Assembly (NCBI GenBank): GCA_013407085.1
Contig: JACCGJ010014957.1
Location: 44,960-108,959, forward strand
Source of the DNA: Atriophallophorus winterbourni
Taxonomy: Eukaryota; Platyhelminthes; Trematoda; Plagiorchiida; Microphallidae
Direction: 5' to 3'
Length of the DNA: 64,000 bases
Shown: positions 23,285-34,107 of the stretch, in pieces
How the letters are laid out: each line of letters begins with the position of its first letter
Numbering within the stretch: the first letter of the stretch is position 1
Made by a program: the position numbers and the translations under genes
Notes under the pieces: generated by a model
Databases searched by the model: none
What the model saw: only the letters and a program-made list of their open reading frames with translations
Told to the model about the DNA's origin: nothing

Positions 23285-23470
23285 AAGGTTGGTCGTACCA
23301 ACCTTACACAACAGTGACATACAAGCGCAACTTGTTTACCATTCTTCCACTCTTTCAAGCGCATGCGGATCCTGATCATACTGTATCTACCTGATGAGTG
23401 CAAACAGCACGAAACCGGTCGTAGGGTGTGTGTGATGGAGATGCATGCAAATGAGCTTTTATATTCATGG
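23285..23470 (+). repeat. Hammerhead SINE-like repeat, family 1, core intact
   Basis: CTGATGA at 23391-23397, helix II GTGC-AAACA-GCAC, GAAA, a minimal ACCGGT helix III and predicted cleavage after C23420. Helix I pairs TCTAC with GTAGG next to the core. GCATGC blocks flank the motif on both sides and can pair. Upstream are the GGTTGGTCGTACCAACC and TTCTTCCACTCTTTCAAGCG landmarks. It lies in sense orientation in intron 4 of the host gene. Confidence 0.75.
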
Positions 23471-23951
23471 TAGGATTTCTGTTTTTAATATTTAAAAAAT
23501 AATTATTTTCATTGCATCCAGTCAATATACATTCCGCGAATCATACATTCTTATGTATGTGGTCGATATGTTTCGATGTGATATATGCTAAACATCAATG
23601 AGATGAATAATCTAAACAATTAAATTGTTGTTTCAATAGTTGTTTAGATTTCATCCATATTTGCTTCAAAACTAACGTTTCTTCAGCGTCGTGGAAACAA
23701 TACATTACTTCCTGAGTACCATTTGAATTCTCAGAACTGAAATCCTTCGATTAAAAATTTAGAATGGAATCTGCAAAACCTCCTATTTTTTAAACTTGAT
23801 GGCTCATTGTATACACGAAAAGATTCTCAAAGAAACTGAACCTCATAACGCCCGGTATATGTGAAAATAGCTGTGCGATTATTTGTTTACCAGTAATTAT
23901 AATTGATCAAAATATTTTTAAATATACACAAATTCGGTCCTTTATTTACAG

Positions 23952-24052
23952 AATATGAAATCCGATTACAGACGGGTTCTTTGCGCCCATACATAAATAT
24001 CTCCAACTATCGATACATATCGATTGATAATGAGCATAAGTTGAATGAATTG
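23952..24052 (+). CDS. Host gene exon 5
   Basis: Acceptor TTTATTTACAG ends at 23951 and donor GTAAGT starts at 24053. The two first bases complete a Glu codon from exon 4. The product includes IRLQTGSLRPYINISNYRY and IDNEHKLNEL, with an NIS sequon. The exon ends on a codon boundary. The preceding intron is about 8.2 kb and is filled with CR1, RTE and ribozyme repeats. Confidence 0.7.
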
Positions 24053-24514
24053 GTAAGTATCATAATGTATAATATAAAGTGAACCGTAAATTCCTTTAGA
24101 GGACACATCCAATGTTCACTGTATGACGGAATTCATATGAACTTGCGAATCAACTAAAGTTGTAAACACACCAATATTGAACATTTGTCATTATTATCAT
24201 GCTGGCAATATTAAATTAATATAACGAACATAACTTCCCATTTTCCATACAAAATTTATATTTCGATAATGTTGCGATATTATATTAAAGAAAAGTCAAA
24301 CCCATCCAACCAACTTCAAGTTGGCTGAACTTAACTCATGCAAAGAAATTGTCTGAAACTTCCGTGTTTCGGTATTATAATAATCGCTCATAGAGACCAA
24401 ATGTGCGAACAACTTCAAAAATGTCACTGGTATTCTATCTGAATCCCGTGCAGACCATATTACGTACGTCTAAACCTGAAAGATACCATTTTTATAACTT
24501 TTCTGCATCATTGT

Positions 24515-24666
24515 ACTAAGTTGAACTTCACTGGAGGCGGTGAGCAAAGATGACATGTGTAACTGAAACATTAAAATTCTAACTTTGACTAAATCATGTA
24601 AGAATTTTAATATTTTATTTATTCATGCCATCTCAGCTCACCGCCTCCCGTGAAGTTCCGCTTAGT
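24515..24666. repeat. Foldback element with about 31-base arms
   Basis: ACTAAGTTGAACTTCACTGG plus AGGCGGTGAGC (24515-24545) pairs with the inverted arm ending at 24666, with three or four mismatches. Next to the arms, ATGACATG and CATGCCAT can extend the stem. The inner part has a second inverted pair, ATTAAAATTCT and AGAATTTTAAT. The whole can fold as one hairpin of about 150 bases. It sits in intron 5 of the host gene. A MITE or a hairpin RNA source are both possible. Confidence 0.75.
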
Positions 24667-24995
24667 ATATCATGATCGCAAAGCTAGAATAATGTTGTTC
24701 ATGCATTCTTTATATTTTATCAATTCACGTTTTACCGCTGTCGAGTATTATTCTAAATTTTGAAAATGTATTTTCGATTCTGCGACTAGACCTCAGATTA
24801 AATTACATAAATCATGTTTGTATGGTGACTAATGGACTGATTGTAAATCACATTATGCACAGATATGTCCGATGTTCTGATAACGAGTAACTTTGTTGCA
24901 GAGCCTGTAGTATAACCATCCAGGAAAGATTTCGCCTAATTTTAACAAAATTTATTCATCCAAATATTTATCATTCACGTTGATACATTCTCCAG

Positions 24996-25221
24996 TTGAA
25001 AGCAGCGTTTCTACCGTTTGGATCAAATTTAAGACAAGGAACTCCTGAAGGTAAATCATTTGACGGTGTTCACTACATTAAAATAACTGCCGGTCTTGAT
25101 CTCTACAACAATAAAATTTTTATCCCGTACCCGGAAAACTGGCCTCTATCATTATGGCCAATGATCTCCATTGGGATTACAGACGAAAAACTTTTCAAGT
25201 ACAAATTATTTCCGAAAATGA
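24996..25221 (+). CDS. Host gene exon 6
   Basis: Acceptor ACATTCTCCAG ends at 24995 and donor GTGAGT starts at 25222. The exon begins on a codon boundary, as exon 5 requires, and holds 75 codons plus one base. It encodes FLPFGSNLRQGTPEGKSFDG, then YIKITAGLDLYNN and a PYPENWPLSLWPMISIGI segment that looks like beta strands. It is strongly protein-like; I recognise no family. Confidence 0.7.
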
Positions 25222-25264
25222 GTGAGTATTACACATTCTGCATATTTAAAACAAATCGCTTATT

Positions 25265-25365
25265 GAGCGCATGCGGATCCTGATCTTACTGTCCCTACCT
25301 GATGAGTGCAAACCGCACGAAACCGGTCGTGGGGTGTGTTGTGACGGAAAAGCATGCAAATCAAT
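25265..25365 (+). ncRNA. Intact hammerhead ribozyme motif in intron 6
   Basis: The core CTGATGA (25299-25305) is followed by a perfect helix II, GTGC-AAACC-GCAC, then GAAA, a minimal ACCGGT helix III and cleavage predicted after C25328. Helix I next to the core is six pairs, CCCTAC with GTGGGG (one G-U). GCATGC at both outer ends can close the structure. It is a type I hammerhead, open at helix I. The two- or three-pair helix III without a real loop resembles ribozymes of Penelope-like elements and the newt satellite, which work best as dimers. It begins about 44 bases after the exon 6 donor, in sense orientation, and lacks most of the usual upstream repeat. Confidence 0.75.
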
Positions 25366-25559
25366 ATTTTGTTACAAAAGACCAAATTATGAAAAGCACT
25401 AAAACTTTTCTTTCAAATTTTATACGAAAATGTTTTTCAAATGCATTTATGGATTTTTTAAAATACGTGTATTGCAAAGATTTCAAAAACGTTACTTGTA
25501 GAAACAGGAAAAGCCAAATTCGCTTTAACGTGATTGCCCAAAATAAAATAATGATATAA

Positions 25560-27185
25560 ATTATGTAATATTATCGAACAATTTGTCATCACTGTAAATT
25601 ATATAAATAATCTCACTATATGAATGAACCCATTTTAATGCATCATTTCGATATTTTCGATCATATAATAAACTCATTTACTGAACATACACACGAAAAA
25701 GCGAAGACATTAACAACTGGCTGATTCGAATCTTATTTCTATATCTGATTAGAATATAGTAATTTCATCTTTTTAATATATCATTAAGTTATTGTTGAAA
25801 AGAAGATTCGAGCTTCAGGATTGAAAATGACCATTATCACAACCGCACAGTGAGATGCATGTATATAAAATGATGTATTGATTCTTCACAGTATATACCA
25901 CAAATGTTTTCAGAGATTTTGAAATCTGCAATTTGCTGATAGATTGGAACTTTTATACTATGGAGAATTTATAGTACCCATAATTAAGAAAAATATAACT
26001 ATTCCGCTTCTATCCCCATCACTAGCACGTGCTAACTAAACGTAATCTGAAATACGAGGTCACATTTAGAAGGCATAGATTTTACATTCCAAATAATAGT
26101 GCTGCCTATCTATTTTTCGAAATTCGGCGCCGGCTGATGTAGATATATTGGCAAATTATATAAAAATCTACTCGTAGTAAATTTTGCGCAGTAACGTACT
26201 ACCGATTTCGTGCTGCTTTCTCTCACCGAGATAGCAGAACTATGAAATTTCGCTCACAGCAACTGCAACGTTTTCTATTGTTGTATTATTCGTTTATCCA
26301 TTGATCATATAAGCGATATAAATTTGTGTATATTATACCTGTGCAGACGAAATTATTTTCAATTAAATTAATCTTACAAAATGTCATAATAATTAAATGA
26401 CAAAATCCTTAATACCTTTATATACATAACGTTTCATCAAGACTGCTTGCTGGCTGGATCAAAGTCATCGAACCGAAATAAGTTTCATGAGAACAAGCGC
26501 TTTCAGATTGCAATATTCACCTTTGCATGCTTGTTCTTTCTTTACGTCAAATTTTTAATATTATTTGAATCCCTGCATGTCAAACAACACTCTTGATCAG
26601 AAAGTCACAAATATATTTGACAATGTGCAATTCAAGCTACGTGTTTGAGCAATTAATATATGGCTCTAAATCTTCTGTTACGCTAATTACATTGAGACAA
26701 AATGACGAAAAACGCTTCTAATTATAATCGAATGATCTCGATTTTGTCATTTTATATAGTCGGCTTGTACACTTAAACATCTATTATCGACAGCATATTA
26801 ATTCAAAGTAATTCAAAGTAATTCAAAGTTTTAATGGGCCAAAAAGTAAATACTTTACAGTAACCACAGATTAAAAATATAGGGAATTCATAAAAACAAC
26901 ACAAATGTTTTGTACACATGGAAAGTCAGCACGTGTATTCAGGTGCAAGGTTGGGTTTGGTCACTGAAGATATATATGCGTAGGACGATAACTGATTACC
27001 AATGTTAAAATTTCCAGATGAACAATTTCAAAACGACGTGACAGGTTCGTTAATATAGAATACTTCAGGTATTTGCTTGAACATTAGATAGTAGCATTTT
27101 TACCAGAAATTATCAATTTTAAAAAACAATTCATAGCTGTTTAAGGTCATCTGGATTGTGATCTAACTTTTCATAACCGATGTGA
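25560..27185. other. Intron sequence, no feature seen
   Basis: AT-rich host intron. A three-unit ATTCAAAGTA repeat occurs near 26803-26829. No coding or structured element is recognised. Confidence 0.35.
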
Positions 27186-27187
27186 TG

Positions 27188-28910
27188 AAAAACCACAAAA
27201 CACGTCGTGAAACGTTTGTGTGCGGTAGAACTTCATGCAAATGAAGATTTTCAAATAATAATTGCATGTTTGTTAAATAACGTTTTCGGCATTGCAACGG
27301 ACAAAATGGCAAGTTTTCATTTATGTCTATATTCAATAATCCTCTTGATGAAACTCAACTGTACGCCATGAATGATAATAACAATAATAATAATGTATAT
27401 GTTCTCTGATAAACCAAGTAATGCAAGATTATTTGCTTTTGTGAACAAAGGTATAAACTAATTATTAGTTATTTTACAAATGTTATGGTCGAATGTAGAT
27501 TACTAATTCTGTTCCTTAGAAAGAATAGTTTTGGTAACAATCGTCCATAGAATGGCTTCACATAAAACATAAAAATGGATGGCTTAGTGAAATAATTTAT
27601 AAAACTTCATAATTTCTAACAAAATTACAGTAAATGTGTGTAATATAAGAAAGGGATTAATCACAGTTCGGTAGGGGTCCGATTTGTACTGTTTATTCGT
27701 GAATTGTGATCAGCAATAGGCTCACGGTTAATTTTCAGGTCAGTAATTAGGACACGAAATTGACCCAACATTGGAGTTTAAGAAAATTACCTTGGAGGCA
27801 AATAAATTAGAATTTTTAATGCCGTATTCCTATGAATCGTCCAGTTGTATTAATATTATCAGCTTAGCTCCTTTTTTCTGATATTTGTCAGTTACTCGAA
27901 TCTGACAATTATTAGAGAATTAATACCGGAAAATACTGAAGATAGTCTGATTACCAATGTAAAACAGGTTCGTTAATAATTCCATAAAAGACAGAAGTAA
28001 AGAAAAATTTGATCTAACTTTTCATACAAAAACCACAAAACACGTCGTGAAACGTTTGTGTGCGGTAGAACTTCATGCAAATGAAGATTTTCAAATAATA
28101 ATCATGTTTGTTAAATAACGTTTTCGGCATTGCAACGGACAAAATGGCAAGTTAAATTTATGTCTATATTCAATAATCCTCTTGATGAAACTCAACTGTA
28201 CGCATGAATGATAATAACAATAATAATAATGTATATGTTCTCTGATAAACCAAGTAATGCAAGATTATTTGCTTTTGTGAACAAAGGTATAAACTAAATT
28301 AGTTATTTTACAAATGTTATGGTCGAATGTAGTTACTATTCTGTTCCTTAGAAAGAATAGTTTTGGTAACAATCGTCCATAGAATGGCTTACATAAAACA
28401 TAAAAATGGATGGCTTAGTGAAATAATTTATAAAACTTCAAATTTTAACAAAATTACAGTAAATGTGTGTAATATAAGAAAGGGATTAATCACAGTTCGG
28501 TAGGGGTCCGATTTGTACTGTTTATTCGTGAATTGTGATCAGCATGTAGGCTCAAAATGGGATATGCGAATTAGGAATTCAGGTCATCGAATCTAGGACA
28601 CGAAATTGACATCAACATTTCGAGAATTAAGCGGGGGTATTTTCTTAAATTATAATAATTAAGGAATAGTAAATTCTTAAGAAAAATAATAAATGGCTTC
28701 TGAGGCATATGGGTTATAAATTAGAATTCTTTAATGCCGTATTCCTATGAATCGTCAGAGTTTGTATTAATATTAAATAGCTTAGCTAACTTTTTCGGTT
28801 TTAAAAATGATTTCAGTTACTATTAAAATCAGTTAATAAAGTGCTTAGTCTCATTTTATTAAGAAGTAAATTCCATAAAAGATAATATTTAGAAGTAAAG
28901 AAAAATCTTC
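27188..28910 (+). repeat. Tandem duplication of about 0.84 kb
   Basis: 27188-28027 is repeated from 28028 to about 28910. The first 530 bases match almost perfectly, apart from losses of one to six bases in the second copy (for example AATTG, CC to C, TTCT). After about 27745 and 28560 the copies diverge more and the second carries extra sequence, with matches resuming at the AATGCCGTATTCCTATGAATC segment. It is non-coding apart from the possible 40-base exon at 27631. Near-identity with many tiny deletions points to a recent duplication or to two haplotypes placed in tandem by assembly. Confidence 0.75.
27631..27670 (+). CDS. Tentative 40-base exon 7 of the host gene
   Basis: Between AACAAAATTACAG and a GTAGGG donor, 40 bases accept the single base left by exon 6 and leave two bases for exon 8, restoring frame. 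The translation would be I-NVCNIRKGLITV plus a shared Arg codon. The acceptor has a poor pyrimidine tract and the donor is weak, so this may be coincidence. An identical candidate lies at 28460-28499 in the duplicated copy; using both would break the frame. Confidence 0.2.
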
Positions 28911-29039
28911 GTACAAGATTGTGAATTTTAGGTTTTATGGCTAAGATTATATACTTCAGATTTCTTGAAATCTATTTATAAAATGGTCGGTTTTATCTCT
29001 TTTTAATTTCGTGTAAAAAGGCAATAGATTTCGTCTTAT

Positions 29040-29990
29040 TCCACGAACCTATAATGGCTCCAATCCTAAAACCGGACATCTTTCCCTATGTGTATGCTTA
29101 TGTGAACTTAAGGTATTGGATCGTGTGGAAGATTGTTCGATGCCTTCTAAAGCATTGCTATCAATTTGACTTATGTTGATAGATATAATATTGCAGTAAT
29201 CAAGTAAAGGAAGTGTATAATCTTGTAAATCTCTTGCTTAGGTTGAAGTAGCGACATTAATCTATGAAGTTAACCTATTCTCTTTTTTGTTAAACATATA
29301 ATGTAATAAATTTGTTCATGAAATAAAAATGATCCAGAATACCGATAAACTAAACCGCGAACACATTGTGCTATCTGGAGAGGTGTATTATTTAGCATGA
29401 TTGAATCGTTTAAATGATGCATTCTAAATATGGAACTAGATTTATTGGCGGGGTACTCAAGACCGTTTCGAGTACTCCATTGAAATAGAGCATACAGTTC
29501 TTTGTTCAATTTCGATATATTCGCCAGTCTGGTGAGTTGGAAAGGCTATGGCGACTTTTATATCATACGCAAACGAGAAGATCTCACATTGTTTTATGAC
29601 AGGTAGCATATCATTTATAAAAGTCAAGTAATGTAATGGATCAAAAACGCTTCCTCGTATGACTCCACTCGATATAGTCAAATTCGAGAACGGTAGCTTT
29701 TCTTATCTACAGAGATGATACAACCGGTGAGGAAAGATTTGACCCACGAATTGAGGTTACCAGTAAGCCTTTCGGAAGATTATTTTGCTATGAGTAGATT
29801 ATGTGGGTCACTCAAACTCTCTAGCAACATCAGTGAATGCAACTATGAATCCTAGGCCTGAATCTATTGATCGTATTACGTAATTAAGAAAGTCTTGACG
29901 ACAGATGATGCAAGGTTTCTAATTACGGCTTCCGTACTCGCTAAAAAGGAAATAGTTTGGTGTCATGTATGCTAAGATTGCATGTCTGGC
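29040..29990 (-). pseudogene. LINE reverse transcriptase remnant in intron
   Basis: On the - strand, 29457-29681 has SSGVIRGSVFDPLHYLTFIN followed by FSFAYDIKVA, a decayed QGSVLGPLLF...FADD region in which the catalytic Asp pair is Tyr-Asp. 29270-29509 adds a NKELYALFQWSTRNGLEYPANKS-like segment (two neighbouring blocks). Above 29690 the frame breaks but LNSWVKSFLTG and SVDK are visible. It belongs to the CR1/Jockey side. It is antisense to the host gene and dead. Confidence 0.6.
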
Positions 29991-29994
29991 AAGC

Positions 29995-31200
29995 TTTTCG
30001 AATATTTCAGATTAAAAACGTGTGTGATTAATAAGTCAAAAATTGGATGCAGTAGGTAGTCATACGGATTTGTTTCTAGGTATAACAACTGATTGTTTCC
30101 AATATAAAGGGAAGGTTCCTGGTTTGATGAATGCATTGAAAAGATTAAATACTAATAAAACAAAAGTCATCTCCTCTTATTTAGCAAATTGTTTGTACGA
30201 AACCTGTTTCGTTCGATTTGTTGGTGATTGTAACTTGCCTACATATTTTACGTATGTCAGATAACTAAATTGTAATGGTGTCTAATGTATCGCATGAAGG
30301 ATGTGTAGTAACCTCTGAATGAAATGTGTCTTTTCATAAGATGCATAGAAAATTACATGAAATTTTTCAAATACAACAGAAGACTCGGTTATTACCGTGT
30401 GTTCATTACAACATGGATTTATTTTATAGCTAATATTATTTAAATTTCCTGATGTTCTAGAGTTAAGATAATGCCTGTTTTTCACATGAATTAAGGGCTG
30501 TAATCTGTGAGGAATATGTATGTTGTTCGAGCTGTGCAATAGTGTTATATAATTTGTAGTGCAGAGATGTCATGCCTATTACGAGCAAATGATTTTATGT
30601 AAGCAATATATTTTCCTATCTTTTCAACTTAGCTAAGTTTGAGGCGTCTATCATTGCTAGTAGTCGATTTTCTGAAATAATTTCGATAATTTTTGAAAAT
30701 TTAATGAGATTACATTAAAATTGTCAGATAGGCTAGAATTTCCCACAATCTTTTTTACTAATCAGGTCTGCAAAACTTTTCTTAGTCTACTTCTAGTCAT
30801 TACATTATTGCAACTTAATTTGAACGATTTAATAATATAATTAACGATGAAAAATGATGGTGATATGTTCAAGTTACATGATGTGATAATTGAAGTGAAA
30901 ACGAGGTCAAGTTTATTGTTTTTACGCTTTGATTTATGGATGAACAGTTTATAAACTAATAGTTTGATTGTATTAGTAAAACACTTGCGAGTTTATCGAT
31001 ACTAGCAACTTAGTTTAGTGTAGGTATTTCAAGAGCTCCTTTAATCATTCATAGCAGGAAGGGTGGAAAGAGGCCACTATAAAGCAATTAATCAAGCTTT
31101 GAAGTGATAGTGAAGTTGTAGACGGTGTGTAGTAGATGCATCCAAGTTAAAGAGCAAAACCTAGTAGTAAAAGCCAGATGGAATCTTCAGTATGATAAAA
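29995..31200. other. Intron sequence, no feature recognised
   Basis: A 73-codon + frame at 30043-30264 (with YKGKVPGLMNALKRLN) and an 85-codon - frame at 30282-30539 are open, but neither shows a domain or usable splice phase. Confidence 0.3.
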
Positions 31201-31203
31201 GAC

Positions 31204-31820
31204 GGATGAAATGATGATATTTACTTGGATATCAGAATGAACATAAACAAAACACCTTCATTAACGTTTTGAAACGCGATTCCTCCTACAAAGTTAATAG
31301 TTTAGAATTCGGTTGCTTTTTTGTCCAAGATTCAGTTATTAGAACAATATTAGCAGGGTTTGAAAGAAGATATGTACGTGAAGATAGTCACTTATTGGTT
31401 ATGGATCAGGCGTCAAATAAGAATAAATCGAACAGGTGAGGGGCGATGGGCGAAGATTTATCATTATGCAGCATAGGATGGTTCATGTTAAAAAACCTTT
31501 ATGGAAGCATTGGATAATTATAATGTTTCATTGAAGAGACATATCAGGCTGAGTGTGAAATGGTAAATATATTGTGAATGGGTTTCAAAGTTCCATCTAT
31601 TAGGGGAAAGTGCGGTGATGGCTTATGCTAATTCAAAAATGGATTTGAGTATTGAGGGGTCGGGCGTTGGAGTTGCTGCAGAAGATTCTGATGCAATTGA
31701 TTACGCATTACCATGTAATTCTCAGTGGATTGGAGCATCTAACGTTGATTATATTTATAAATACTTCTATTATTGAACGTTTAAAAATTCATGATAGGAG
31801 CTGGTCTGGGTAATAGTGCG
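31204..31820 (+). repeat. Dispersed repeat of about 610 bases, copy A
   Basis: It matches 49831-50443 in the same orientation over its whole length, from GATGAAATGATGATATTTAC to AATTCATGATAGGAGCTG, with substitutions and small indels. Copy B overlaps the start of a gypsy pol remnant, so the repeat is probably gypsy 5' or gag-region sequence. No intact frame is present. Confidence 0.7.
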
Positions 31821-31824
31821 CTAT

Positions 31825-33775
31825 TTTTTTTAAGCTCGGGTAAAATGGATTTAAACTTGAATGAAAAGATGTAATAGTATTGGATGAACTATTGGTGTGT
31901 CGGTTTATTGACTGAACAAATTAAAAGTGAGAGGTGCATTGAAATTTTGTTGCACCTTATCCAATTTCATCGTTTGCTTTCCATTGATGGTAGTTTCGGT
32001 GGTAGTTCGAATATACGCGGTATGCTTGTTGAACCTGAATATCCGTTGTATTGATGTAAGATCAGGCTTTAATAATGACATTGCTAAATGAATTTAAAAA
32101 GAATTCGTATGATCTAAAATGGGTAATGTAAAGATTTGTGACTGAGTTTTATTAATGTTGGACAACATTTCAGAGGTTTGATTTTCTTCAAGTGAAGCAC
32201 AATCTCATGCAAGGCCAGAAGTAGAACAGATAGCAGTTTTCAGATAGTATAAAGGGTATCGGTCATCTATATTAAACAGAATAACATTTTGAAATCGGCG
32301 CAAGTTCATCCAATGAACTTGCTAGTTGTTTGATGTAGTAACAAGGAGAGAATATAAGAAAAAGCTTCAATCGTTAAAACAAATTTTCAGCGAATATATT
32401 TAATTTAACCTCAAAAAGTCTTAATGAGACTAACGAATATGGCGAAAACGTTCAATTTTAATGGAAAAATTTGAGATTGCTAGTCAATTTCAAATCGAAA
32501 AGTGCTTCAGCTTTGTCTACAGCTGCATCAAGTGTTGCGATGGAAGTTGACGGAATGTCCGGCTGCACGATTAAAAACAACAACATTTCTTTTTCATTTT
32601 TCTCAAAGGCGCAGAAAATTACCCATTTTTTTCAAATCAAAACAAATACGCCGCATTTGTAGCATTCAAAGCGTCGCACGACCTCCGTTATAATGAAAAA
32701 TATATGTTAAAAAGTTTCAAAAACAACTGGGTTACAGGTTGACTGAAAATAATAAAAATGCGTAGAAAAATTAATTTTGCACACGACCGATTCAAAGGCT
32801 CCGCAGCCAAATATCTTTGTCGAAGCTTGAATTATCATCCACATGGTTAGTCGATGATTGTAAAGTATTGTGAACCTGATTTATTTCCAAAATTCAACTA
32901 ATTCAGGTTCCAACTTCCGTATTTAACTTAGACTAACGGAAGTGTTTCTATGTAAATAAATGTATCAGTTGTAAGTTTTAAGAATTTAACGTAGATTAAC
33001 TCTCATTGAAACCAGCGTTTGAGTGTACATGATAATAATAGTTTAAGATAAATTATTACCAAATAGATTGAGAAATATAATATAATATTTTGGCGATTAT
33101 CAAATATTTTTAAATCACTAACCGTTTTCAAACCACACAGTACCTTATATATGCATTAATTTCCACGCAAGTGTAATCGTATAATTGTTTTTTATAACTC
33201 TTATTGAACGAATATTTACTATGATATGGTAATTATGAAGCTATGTGCTTTTTTGTGTCCATAAATTCTTGAATCACTTTGAATCTTGAATGCGGGCCAG
33301 TGTCAATCGATCATGATCGAATTCACGCTGCGTTGCTTAAGTTTGACAATCCATTCTGGTGTTTCTTTGTGTGCCTCTACATAGCCACTAAGCTGTTTAC
33401 TGGTAAGACAAAATAGAGATGGTAGATGGAGTTCTATTTGATTAGTTTCCCTGTTCTGATAATCATTCTTGGTCTTATTGAGCCCTTGTGTCAGTGGTGA
33501 AATGTTATCCAATATCTGCATTTACTGATTTCATTCAATAATCATTTTCGTGGGAATTAGTAATCGATCGATGCCAAATATAGTTCATTACAATTCTGAT
33601 GTTAATTATGTTATATAAAATAAAAAAATTGTTCTATTTACCTTCTCACAAATTAGTTGTGCAATTTTATCTGGCATCCGGATTGAATGCCGATTCTAAC
33701 GACTTGTGTCCGGAGGTGAGCAATACGCATTGAAAATATTCGGTTGGCTGGTTGAAATACCTTAAGCTGCAGCTT
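31825..33775. other. Intron sequence, no feature recognised
   Basis: No coding or repeat structure is supported. Two overlapping + frames at 32471-32693 in different phases cannot both be real and have no domain. A CTTGAAT-rich patch at 33266-33293 resembles a LINE octamer tail, without an element attached. Confidence 0.3.
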
Positions 33776-33781
33776 TTATAG

Positions 33782-34071
33782 AATGATTTTATCCATTACG
33801 CATCACGTTGACATTATCAAAACAAAAGGACCACATATTGGCAAGCTTTTTCATTTAAAACAGGTCAAACAGCATTTTCATAGAATTGTACGCCAACGAA
33901 TCATACTTTGTGCCACGTTGAAGAAAAATATCGGAATAAATCATTTTTACACGTTGCTTGAGGTGATATTCGTTGGGAATGTTCCATTACAAACACTCCT
34001 GAGTGAAGAAATCAGGAGGAGCGATCGGTTTGAGTACACCGTACGACTTCTTAAATCTGTCAGTGAATACG
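33782..34071 (+). CDS. Host gene exon 8, largest exon
   Basis: Acceptor CTTTTATAG ends at 33781 and donor GTAAGT starts at 34072. After one base, 96 codons and one base follow. The product is basic and helical, with THHVDIIKTKGPHIGKLFHL, VKQHFHRIVRQRIILCATL, then FYTLLEVIFVGNVPLQTLL and SDRFEYTVRLLKSVSEY. The incoming phase does not fit exon 6 directly (a stop would arise), so an exon is missing between them or the two belong to different transcripts. Confidence 0.65.
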
Positions 34072-34107
34072 GTAAGTCGGGTCACATATATCAATTTTAA
34101 TTCTTCA

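Noticed and set aside
27188..27260. A GTGATGA...CGTGAAACG...CATGCAAATGAAG stretch resembling the ribozyme repeat
   Set aside because: The order and spacing of CTGATGA and GAAA boxes are wrong and no helix II can form. Similarity is limited to a CATGCAAATGA word.
30043..30264. Candidate host exon with YKGKVPGLMNALKRLN
   Set aside because: No acceptor and donor pair with the required phases was found, and the frame has no visible relationship to the neighbouring exons.
25222..33782. Direct splice from exon 6 to exon 8
   Set aside because: The phases are 1 and 2; joining them gives a stop codon at once. Alternative acceptors at 33766 and 33772 give the same wrong phase.
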